A stretch of 64,000 bases of DNA from Gracilimonas sp040117685 (lineage in GTDB: Bacteria > Bacteroidota > Rhodothermia > Balneolales > Balneolaceae): NCBI RefSeq assembly GCF_040117685.2, contig NZ_JBEDYP020000002.1:124001-188000 (forward strand), in the 5' to 3' direction. The notes under the pieces were generated by a model. It saw nothing but the letters and a program-made list of their open reading frames with translations, was not told the DNA's origin and ran no database searches. The position numbers and the translations under genes are program-made. Of the stretch, positions 25,515 to 32,379 are shown piece by piece. How positions within the stretch are numbered: position 1 is the stretch's first letter; each line of letters opens with the position of its first letter.

Positions 25515-26372
25515 CTAACGGGTCCTCAAATCTACCAGGAATCCTTCCTCTATATCCACGTATGCTATCCAGCCTTCAAAAGCTGAACCTTCACTATAGG
25601 AAATGGGTATTGCCCAGCAAGTACGAATTTCCAGTTGTTGTTCACTCTCATTTTCTATCGGCAGGTACACTCGCTCAGGCTTCCCGCTGATATCATTTTC
25701 CTGTACTGTGTAAATTGATTCTTCTCCTGTGAAAGGCCGCATATCGATCTGCCAGCCTATCATACCGGATTGAACTTCATTGTAGCCATAGTTCACAAAA
25801 TCGGGGGCTTCAAAATCGGAATACCAATTTCCCCATATTCTGTTAACTCCCTCCGCGTCTACAACAACAGTGATATCGGCTCCAATTACTTCACTTGAAT
25901 CTACCTTTTGTTCAGCAAAAGTAATTTTCAACTCTATCGGTACATTGTTAAGACCGGGGCCTTCACAGATGGTACATCCTCTTATCGGCAATAATTCTGT
26001 AATAATAAGTTTTGATGTATCATTTACTCCGGTATAGGTGCTATTCCTTAACAAAGCTGCCTTTGCTGCCGTAATAAGGGTATCTGTTTGTTCAATTTCA
26101 ATCCGTACAACTTCCCGATTTGCACATGGACTTTCTCCGTTCTCAAAAAATATTTCGCTGTATCCGGTAAACCCGTACTTATTGAGGGTAGAACAAATGT
26201 GACCGTCGTTCGAGGCCTGGTATTCCTGATTCATCTGGTCAAGATCCGAAAACTCGATGGCCGGAAAGGTGGTAGGATAGTCTGATGCTTCTTCATCCAC
26301 GGTGAGCAAATTGCAGGATACAATGCTCAAAAAAAGAACAGTGAATAAAACTGATGATATTGTTTTTTGCAC
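25515..26372 (-). CDS. Putative lipoprotein of unknown function
   Basis: 285 residues from GTG 26372, chosen because it gives a clean lipoprotein signal (QKTISSVLFTVLFLSIVSC-N); a TTG 36 bases upstream is the alternative. The mature region has an acidic start, two Cys clusters (ICSTLNKYG, GCTICEGPG), repeated beta-strand sequence and an uncommon run of aromatic residues (RIWGNWYSDFEAPDFVNYG). I do not recognise a family. It is monocistronic by position. The cysteine pair C-x-x-C in RGCTICEG could be redox- or metal-related, but this is speculative. Confidence 0.6.
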   Translation of the reverse strand: MQKTISSVLFTVLFLSIVSCNLLTVDEEASDYPTTFPAIEFSDLDQMNQEYQASNDGHICSTLNKYGFTGYSEIFFENGESPCANREVVRIEIEQTDTLITAAKAALLRNSTYTGVNDTSKLIITELLPIRGCTICEGPGLNNVPIELKITFAEQKVDSSEVIGADITVVVDAEGVNRIWGNWYSDFEAPDFVNYGYNEVQSGMIGWQIDMRPFTGEESIYTVQENDISGKPERVYLPIENESEQQLEIRTCWAIPISYSEGSAFEGWIAYVDIEEGFLVDLRTR

Positions 26373-26482
26373 GTATAAAGCCTGTCTGATGATGATTAAT
26401 ATTACCAAAATTAGATACTTGAAACAATAAAATAGACGGCCTGAAAATTAATTTATTCCAACTTTATGGCTTATATTTTGTT

Positions 26483-27595
26483 ATGAGTAAAAGAAGAAAT
26501 GTTTGTGTCATCGGTTGTGGAATAAGTGGATTGAGTGTTGCCAAACTTCTACAACAACACAATTGGAAAGTCACAGTACTATCGGAATCTGATCCAAGAA
26601 TAGCCCGGAACGACCCTACCTTCAGCAGCCTCTTTCCGGCTGCTTCGGTGATTCCCCGCAGCGTTAATTCCGGGGAAATCGATTCTCTATTCAGAGAAAG
26701 CCTCTCCCATTTTGACACACTTCATGAACAGCAATTTCCCGGATTGAAGATTCACGAACACTTTGAGTTATTTGCTTCCGGGAAAGATCTTCCCGGCTAT
26801 GCCCAATACATGGATGCCTTCTCTACACTTGAAGAATTCCGGGATTCTTTTCATCCCAAACATTCCGAATTTGCCATACAGGCCGGCTGGAAATTCAACT
26901 GCTATTTTGCAGATTGGCCGCTCTACTACCCGGCTTTATTGAATTCGGTTTTAGAGGGTGGAGCAGAGCTTCAAATCCAATCACTTGAAAAAGACGATTT
27001 AAGAAAACTTCCTTTCGATATCGTTGTAAACTGTTCCGGACTTGGATCTGTAGAACTTTTTAATGATCCCAACGGACTTCTCTATCGCGGACATCTTCTT
27101 CAAATCTTAGAGGCTCCCATGTTGAAGAACCCCAACGGAGATATCTTTTCGTATAACTTTTCACCGGGAGCAGAAATCTATCATACGGAATCAGGCAATG
27201 CGCAGGATGTGTACTTTTATCCAAGGAGCGATGGGTGGATTTTGGGAGGAAGTCGCCAGGAAGGGCGATTAGATGAACATGGAATATGGACCGGTGAACA
27301 AACCATTTCTCCGAATATTGAAATTGACGGCACTGTAATACCCAAACAAATATTTACTCTTCATAAAAATATTTTGTGCGAAACCTTCGGAGTGGAACTC
27401 GATCGATTCTCCAAAAGAAAAGTAAAGATTGGCTACCGGTATCTTCGCAAAAAAGAAGAGGGATTACGGCTTGAAACCGAAGAAATCCATAACAGGCTTT
27501 TTATACATAACTACGGACATGGAGGTGCCGGTGTAACACTAAGCTGGGGATGTGCAGAAAAAGTGCGGCAATTACTCCAAAAAAACGTCAGCTGA
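26483..27595 (+). CDS. D-amino-acid oxidase family FAD enzyme
   Basis: 370 residues. D-amino-acid oxidase removes the amino group of D-amino acids to give 2-oxo acids, ammonia and hydrogen peroxide. Sequence evidence: Rossmann motif VCVIGCGISGLSVAKLL at the N-terminus; FADWPLYYPALL and VVNCSGLGS in the middle; YFYPRSDGWILGGSRQEG, IGYRYLRKKEEGLRLE and HNYGHGGAGVTLSWG at the C-terminus, the last being the family signature. Length is normal. Its stop overlaps the convergent merC-like gene by 8 bp. The substrate could be D-amino acids from cell-wall turnover. Confidence 0.85.
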   Translation: MSKRRNVCVIGCGISGLSVAKLLQQHNWKVTVLSESDPRIARNDPTFSSLFPAASVIPRSVNSGEIDSLFRESLSHFDTLHEQQFPGLKIHEHFELFASGKDLPGYAQYMDAFSTLEEFRDSFHPKHSEFAIQAGWKFNCYFADWPLYYPALLNSVLEGGAELQIQSLEKDDLRKLPFDIVVNCSGLGSVELFNDPNGLLYRGHLLQILEAPMLKNPNGDIFSYNFSPGAEIYHTESGNAQDVYFYPRSDGWILGGSRQEGRLDEHGIWTGEQTISPNIEIDGTVIPKQIFTLHKNILCETFGVELDRFSKRKVKIGYRYLRKKEEGLRLETEEIHNRLFIHNYGHGGAGVTLSWGCAEKVRQLLQKNVS

Positions 27596-27971
27596 AGCTT
27601 TTGGTTTTATAGTTCAGCCAATGCCCTCTGATTAGCAGCACGCTTCCCACCAGGGTAACTCCCGCTTCACCATAATCACCAAGCTGGTGATTAAAAAACC
27701 AGGCTACAAAAATGATAGCAAGCCCGACGAATAAATAACCGGAAATAGATTTAAGATTCTTACGGTTTTTGACAGATAATATGACCGCCGGTGCTATAGC
27801 CAGAAAAAATACCAAATGGGTGTACTCATGGAATTCATCAAGCGCAGGCCATAATGGAATCAGAGAAACAAAAACCGGCACCAGCAAGCAATGAATGGCA
27901 CACAAGCCCGACAATCCAATGCCTAACCGGTCCCAGAAACCTTTCGATAATTTTATGATTTTCTTCTGCAT
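27588..27971 (-). CDS. MerC domain membrane protein
   Basis: 127 residues from ATG 27971; an upstream start at 28010 would overlap the fur-like gene and add an unlikely extension. Four membrane helices are predicted. The MerC signature CAIHCLLVPV (GLSGLCAIHCLL) has the conserved C-x-x-x-C, and HYLVFF and WFFNHQLGD carry histidines. MerC proteins take up mercuric ion in resistance operons, but in Bacteroidota similar proteins sit with Fur-family regulators and probably handle another metal. It is 20 bp downstream of the fur-like gene on the same strand and so is inferred to be under Fur-type control. Confidence 0.82.
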   Translation of the reverse strand: MQKKIIKLSKGFWDRLGIGLSGLCAIHCLLVPVFVSLIPLWPALDEFHEYTHLVFFLAIAPAVILSVKNRKNLKSISGYLFVGLAIIFVAWFFNHQLGDYGEAGVTLVGSVLLIRGHWLNYKTKSFS

Positions 27972-27991
27972 TCTAAACTTTTTGAGGTAAA

Positions 27992-28366
27992 TCAGGCACA
28001 ACCGGAACAATAGCCGGAAACCATCCCGTTGAAGTTTTCAGCCATGTACCCCTCGGGCAGCTTAATCTGAATTTCCCGGGTAAGGCACTCTACCTTTCCA
28101 CAATTCTTGCACCGAAAATGAAAATGATCGTGGCTGTGATCATTCTCCTCACAGTTTTCACACAAAGCAAAGTACTGTTTCCCATTCTCCCCAATTACAC
28201 GATGTACCAACCCGTCCTCATAAAACCGGTTTAACACCCGGTATATCGTAGCCCTGTCCACCTCAATGCTCAGGGCTTCTTCGATCATACGGTGACTCAT
28301 GGCCGACTCGGCTGCCTTTAGCGTTGATAAGATTTCGGTACTTGATTGTGTCTTTCTTCTCGGCAT
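27992..28366 (-). CDS. Fur-family metal-responsive repressor
   Basis: 124 residues, short for the family (usual 130-150). It has a winged-helix region (TEILSTLKAAESAMSHRMIEEAL, ATIYRVLNRFYEDGLVHRV) and metal ligands: CENCEENDHSHDHFHF, RCKNCGKVECL and a C-terminal CSGCA. The two CxxC pairs are likely structural zinc. The HSHDHFHF cluster resembles Zur or Fur sensory sites; the cognate metal cannot be told. It is 20 bp upstream of the merC gene. A near-perfect palindrome directly before its start (28373-28395) is a candidate autoregulatory operator. Confidence 0.85.
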   Translation of the reverse strand: MPRRKTQSSTEILSTLKAAESAMSHRMIEEALSIEVDRATIYRVLNRFYEDGLVHRVIGENGKQYFALCENCEENDHSHDHFHFRCKNCGKVECLTREIQIKLPEGYMAENFNGMVSGYCSGCA

Positions 28367-28372
28367 AATTCT

Positions 28373-28395
28373 TTATTGCGACTCTGTTGCAATAA
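28373..28395. promoter_or_regulatory. Candidate Fur/Zur-type operator upstream of the fur-like gene
   Basis: Two 10-base arms, TTATTGCGAC and GTTGCAATAA, are separated by TCT. They are complementary in 9 of 10 positions. The palindrome starts 7 bp from the ATG of the fur-like gene, a normal place for an autoregulatory operator. That it is a Fur-family site is inferred from position and symmetry. Confidence 0.55.
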
Positions 28396-28582
28396 TACGA
28401 TTTATTCCACTCCAAGGCAATAAAGTAGTTTGAATGTCTTCAGGATATTTGAAAATGATCGAGCAATCATTCATACTATCATGGTGATAAATGAAGTAAA
28501 AGAATGAGTTGCTTCTTCTTTTCATCCGTTGGATATGATACCATCTGAAATCAAATTCTGTACTTAACCATTCTTTAAAGCT

Positions 28583-29992
28583 ATGAAAACCTCCCTATTT
28601 CCTGCACTAATGCTGGCAGTCATTTCCCTGATGTCATGCACCTCTCAAAATCAATCTGACCGGCTTCTCCTAACCGGACTTCAGGTTATTGATATTGAAA
28701 CCGGTGATATCGCTGAAAATCATTCCATACTTATTGAAGGAAATACTATTAAGGACATTTTTAAAGATGAAAGTAAAGCCGCTGACGGTGCAAGATCGAT
28801 CTCCATGCAAGGTAAATATGCCATTCCCGGATTATGGGATATGCACATTCATTTACGCGGTGGGCAGGATCTTATCGGTTCAAATAAAAAAATGCTGCCA
28901 CTTTACACAGCTAACGGAGTTACTACAGTACGGGATGCCGGGGGTGATTTAACCCCTTCTATTTTTGAATGGCGATCTGAAATTAAAACTGGTTCTTTAA
29001 ACGGTCCTTATATCTACACATCCGGCCCAAAAATTGACGGCCCCGATCCAACATGGGAAGGCTCCATTGAAGTTCAGAGTGAGGAAGATATCTCCAAAGC
29101 TCTCGATTCATTGCAATCCATGGGAATTGATTATATAAAGATTTATGAGAGCACCTTAAGTGGCGAGGCTTACCTGGAAATTATTCGTCAGGCTGAAGAA
29201 CGCGGACTCACCGTTACCGGCCATATGCCCATGAGCATTTTTATTGATGACGCCATATTAGCCGGATTGGATGGAATTGAACATCTCTATTATGTTTTGA
29301 AAGGGACTTCGGATCGGGAAGGCGAAATCACCAGTAAGGTATATAACGGTCAGCTTGGGTTTTGGGATGCTGTAGCTGAATTAAAAGACAGCTATAATGA
29401 AGATACCGCCCGGGTTTTTTATCAGGAGTTGGTTGATAAAAATGTGTATGTGGTTCCAACTCTTCATATTGATGATGTTCTAAGCTTTCTTCATGAAGAA
29501 GATCACTCGGGGGATGAATATCTGGCGTATATTCCGGATGACCTCCGTCAAACTTACCAGCGCCGGGTTCGTTCAGCTCAGCGGAGAGATGCCGAAGCCA
29601 TTCAGTTTGAGAAAGAACTCAATGATCTTTTCAAAAAAGTGACCCATGACTTGCAACAGGCGGGTGTGAAATTATTGGCAGGCTCGGATGCCGGGGCGTA
29701 TAATTCGTATGTATATCCGGGAATATCGCTTCACCGTGAATTGGAAGCCTTTACAACAGCGGGATTAACACCATTGCAGGCCCTTCAGGCTTCTTCCTAT
29801 AACGGCGCTCATTTCTTTGGGGATTACAATAAGATTGGAAGTATTGAGGCAGGAAAGACAGCAGACCTGCTTATCCTGAATGAAAATCCTTTAGCTGATA
29901 TCGAAAATACCACAGATATATATTCCGTTATTTCGAAAGGAAAGCTTTTACAACCGGAGGAACTAAACGAACTTTTAAAATCTAAAAATTAA
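28583..29992 (+). CDS. Amidohydrolase family lipoprotein
   Basis: 469 residues with a lipoprotein signal (MKTSLFPALMLAVISLMSC-T). Amidohydrolase metal motifs: DMHIHL (HxH), the carbamylated-lysine candidate YIKIYES, GHMP and IEHLYY, and the aspartate in GSDAGA. The C-terminal beta-sandwich ends with GKTADLLILNENPL. This resembles the imidazolonepropionase/Xaa-Pro-dipeptidase branch; secreted members often hydrolyse peptides or cyclic amides. A second, different amidohydrolase is exported at 57334-58989. It appears monocistronic. Confidence 0.85.
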   Translation: MKTSLFPALMLAVISLMSCTSQNQSDRLLLTGLQVIDIETGDIAENHSILIEGNTIKDIFKDESKAADGARSISMQGKYAIPGLWDMHIHLRGGQDLIGSNKKMLPLYTANGVTTVRDAGGDLTPSIFEWRSEIKTGSLNGPYIYTSGPKIDGPDPTWEGSIEVQSEEDISKALDSLQSMGIDYIKIYESTLSGEAYLEIIRQAEERGLTVTGHMPMSIFIDDAILAGLDGIEHLYYVLKGTSDREGEITSKVYNGQLGFWDAVAELKDSYNEDTARVFYQELVDKNVYVVPTLHIDDVLSFLHEEDHSGDEYLAYIPDDLRQTYQRRVRSAQRRDAEAIQFEKELNDLFKKVTHDLQQAGVKLLAGSDAGAYNSYVYPGISLHRELEAFTTAGLTPLQALQASSYNGAHFFGDYNKIGSIEAGKTADLLILNENPLADIENTTDIYSVISKGKLLQPEELNELLKSKN

Positions 29993-30007
29993 CCGGGAAA
30001 TCCCTGC

Positions 30008-30262
30008 TTAATACTGATTGGGACTTACGAACCGATTAATATCATCTTTTCGTTTTTTGCGATGTTTGGTATCTCTGCCTGAAACCCGTTTTCTCCACAT
30101 CTTGAAGCTGGAACGTTTCATTTCCGACCACATCAGTTCTATAGTTTCATCTTCGGAAAGCCCAAATTGAAATTCTATCGCGTCAAAGGGAGTCCGGTCT
30201 TCCCAGGCCATTTCAATGATTCTGCTTTTGTCAGATTCGGATAGTTTATTTAAGTCTGCCAT
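30008..30262 (-). CDS. TIGR03643 family small protein
   Basis: 84 residues from ATG 30262 (an upstream in-frame start would add seven residues). The IIEMAWEDRTPFDAIEFQFG segment and the SSFKMWRKRVSGRDTKH ending match the TIGR03643 pattern, a short basic cytoplasmic protein family of unknown role with a helix-turn-helix-like first half. It faces away from the creatininase-family gene. The C-terminus is strongly basic (KHRKKRKDD), so nucleic-acid binding is possible but not shown. Confidence 0.75.
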   Translation of the reverse strand: MADLNKLSESDKSRIIEMAWEDRTPFDAIEFQFGLSEDETIELMWSEMKRSSFKMWRKRVSGRDTKHRKKRKDDINRFVSPNQY

Positions 30263-30424
30263 GTAATTCTTTTTACTTTGCAATACAAAATATCCGGGTA
30301 TTTCAGTCCAGAAAGTAGAATCTTGTTCTACAGACTGACTTTCATCTTAGGTTTCCAATATCAGCTACTGTTTTATACTTTTGTTATCACAATAAAAACT
30401 GTGCAAACCTATAGTCAGAAAAAA

Positions 30425-31189
30425 ATGATCCGCCCTTATATCTTAGCTGAAACCAACTGGAAAAACCTCAAGGATGCCGACTTCGAATTAGCAGTGCTTC
30501 CATGGGGAGCTACGGAGGCACATAATTACCATCTCCCCTACGCTACCGATGTAATTGAAGCAGACCATATAGCGGCAGAATCGGCCCGACTGGCTTGGGA
30601 AGAGGGCGCCAAAGTCATTGTTCTTCCCACCATCCCTTTTGGGGTGAATACAGGGCAGGCAGACATTTATCTGGATATGAACCTTAACCCAAGCACGCAG
30701 TTTGCTATTCTGAAGGACCTCATTACCGTTTTAAACCGGCAGGGAATTCACAAACTTTTGATTCTTAACAGCCATGGTGGTAACAACTTTAAACCCATGG
30801 CGCGGGAACTCGGGCTGGAATTTTCTAATATGTTTCTTTGCGTGGCCGATTGGTTTAAGTCGCTCGACAAAAGTAAGTTTTTTGATGAAGACGGAGACCA
30901 TGCCGATGAACTCGAAACCAGCTTACTGCTCCATCTAAAACCCGAATTGGTGTTACCCCTTGAGGAAGCCGGACCGGGCCGTGAACGAAAGAGTAAAATA
31001 AAAGCCCTTAGTGAAGACTGGGCTTGGGCAGAACGGCCATGGTCTCAGGTAACTGACGACACCGGAATAGGAAACCCCAAGAAAGCATCCGCTGAAAAAG
31101 GTGAAAAATATTTCAAAGCGGTTACCCAAAAAATGGCCCGGTTTATGATTGAGCTTGCCCGGGCAGATAAAGACGATTTATATGAATAA
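30425..31189 (+). CDS. Creatininase/amidohydrolase family protein
   Basis: 254 residues from ATG 30425; the longer in-frame extension to 30278 looks untranslated. The metal-binding signatures of the creatininase family are present: GATEAHNYHLPYATD (Glu, His, Asp), LNSHGGNNF and GDHADELETSLLLHL. Members hydrolyse amide bonds in cyclic compounds such as creatinine or in flavin/F420 biosynthetic intermediates; this substrate is unknown. It converges with the Bax-inhibitor-family gene with a 2-bp gap. Confidence 0.87.
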   Translation: MIRPYILAETNWKNLKDADFELAVLPWGATEAHNYHLPYATDVIEADHIAAESARLAWEEGAKVIVLPTIPFGVNTGQADIYLDMNLNPSTQFAILKDLITVLNRQGIHKLLILNSHGGNNFKPMARELGLEFSNMFLCVADWFKSLDKSKFFDEDGDHADELETSLLLHLKPELVLPLEEAGPGRERKSKIKALSEDWAWAERPWSQVTDDTGIGNPKKASAEKGEKYFKAVTQKMARFMIELARADKDDLYE

Positions 31190-31191
31190 AA

Positions 31192-31884
31192 TTATCGCCG
31201 GTCTCCGAATATTCGCAATAAGAAGATAAACATGTTGATGAAGTCGAGGTATAAGGCAAGGGCTCCCATAATAGCTCCTTTGCTTCCCTCCTCGGATTCT
31301 ACATCCACTTCCAGGCTCATCTTTTTCATCTTCTGTGTGTCGTAGGCAGTCAACCCCACAAACACCAACACACCAATGTAGGTAATAGCCCAATATAGCA
31401 TTTCACTGTGCACAAAAATATTCACAATGGTGGCAATGATAATTCCAATCAGCCCCATAAAGGCAATATTACCAATGCTGGAAAGGTCTTTCTTGGTGAA
31501 ATACCCGTAGGCGCTCGTCACCCCGAATGTACCGGCTGTTATAAAGAAAGTAGATGCAATGGAAGCCGACGTATAGACCAGAAATAGAATTGAGAACGTG
31601 AGCCCGTTTAACGCCGAGTACAACAGAAAAAGACCGATGGCCATGCTAGCATTCATACTGTTGATTCTTCCCGAAAGCCAAACTACCAGACCAAGTTCAG
31701 CCAAGATAACCCCAAAAAATAAAATCTGGTTTTGGGCCATCGTTTCAACAAAGCCGGAGTCGACCACACGTAAGGCCACAAATCCGGTAATGGCAAGTGC
31801 CAGAGCCATCCAGCCATAAACCTTATTAATGAAACTGGACTGTATCGATTTTACTTGTTCTGCTGTAAGATGCTGTGTATTCAT
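31192..31884 (-). CDS. Bax inhibitor-1/YccA family membrane protein
   Basis: 230 residues with seven membrane helices. The family features are visible: KVYGWMALALAITGFVALRV at the first helix, FGVTSAYGYFTKKDLSSIGN in the middle and GLTAYDTQKMKK before the last pair, then GALALYLDFINMFIFLLRIFG. BI-1/YccA proteins are pH- and calcium-sensitive channels or FtsH-interacting proteins; the bacterial role is partly understood. It appears monocistronic and convergent with the creatininase-family gene. Confidence 0.9.
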   Translation of the reverse strand: MNTQHLTAEQVKSIQSSFINKVYGWMALALAITGFVALRVVDSGFVETMAQNQILFFGVILAELGLVVWLSGRINSMNASMAIGLFLLYSALNGLTFSILFLVYTSASIASTFFITAGTFGVTSAYGYFTKKDLSSIGNIAFMGLIGIIIATIVNIFVHSEMLYWAITYIGVLVFVGLTAYDTQKMKKMSLEVDVESEEGSKGAIMGALALYLDFINMFIFLLRIFGDRR

Positions 31885-31971
31885 TGCTGCTTTTAATAAA
31901 GAATTAGTTCAGTTACTATTCACTTGTGATAACAAGTTCACAAAACCTTCAAAAATAAATTTTATTGTGCG

Positions 31972-32058
31972 GTGAAAATACTAAAACTTCTTGCCGTTTG
32001 TGTACTCTGTATACTAATTATTACAGGTTTAGTTTTTCTATTTGAATGGATTATCTAA
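31972..32058 (+). CDS. Possible 28-aa single-helix membrane peptide
   Basis: A GTG-start frame codes for 28 residues, with KILKLLAVCVLCILII at the start, TGLVFLFEWII at the end and a TAA stop at 32056-32058. It is a charged start followed by one membrane helix. It lies 18 bp before the DUF2892 gene. No strong ribosome-binding site is visible. It may be a real small membrane protein or a chance frame; support is weak. Confidence 0.3.
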   Translation: MKILKLLAVCVLCILIITGLVFLFEWII

Positions 32059-32076
32059 CAAAAAACCGAGGTTACT

Positions 32077-32286
32077 ATGAAAAAGAATATGGGTTCTGCT
32101 GATAAGATTATCCGCTTTGTTCTGGCGATCATTTTTGCAGCACTTTACTTCACAGGTACGGTTTCCGGTACAATAGGAATCGTTCTGCTGGTATTGGCCG
32201 GAGTGTTTGTGCTTACAAGCCTGGTAAGCTTCTGCCCTCTGTATGCTCCCTTTGGGTTAACAACATGCAAGACTTCTGCAGAATAA
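32077..32286 (+). CDS. DUF2892 family small membrane protein
   Basis: 69 residues with two predicted membrane helices. The motif order MGSADKIIRFVLAIIFA, GTIGIVLLVLAGVFVLTSLV and CPLYAPFGLTTC matches DUF2892 (YgaP-like without the rhodanese domain), with conserved Cys in SFCPLY and TTC. The role of the stand-alone form is not known, and a link to sulfur or thiol chemistry is only inferred from its relatives. A strong hairpin terminator follows 48 bp after the stop. Confidence 0.88.
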   Translation: MKKNMGSADKIIRFVLAIIFAALYFTGTVSGTIGIVLLVLAGVFVLTSLVSFCPLYAPFGLTTCKTSAE

Positions 32287-32333
32287 CAGATTGGGATTCC
32301 TAAGTCTGTTTTAAAACTAACATTCCTAAAAAA

Positions 32334-32357
32334 AAAGGGCGCAACTATGCGCCCTTT
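32334..32357. terminator. Bidirectional terminator between DUF2892 and DUF5916 genes
   Basis: Perfect 10-bp stem AAAGGGCGCA/TGCGCCCTTT with a 4-base loop. A long A-run precedes it on the plus strand, so it can work for the DUF5916 gene (minus) as well as the DUF2892 gene (plus). Confidence 0.88.
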
Positions 32358-32379
32358 CAAAATTGTATTTTATTAACGA

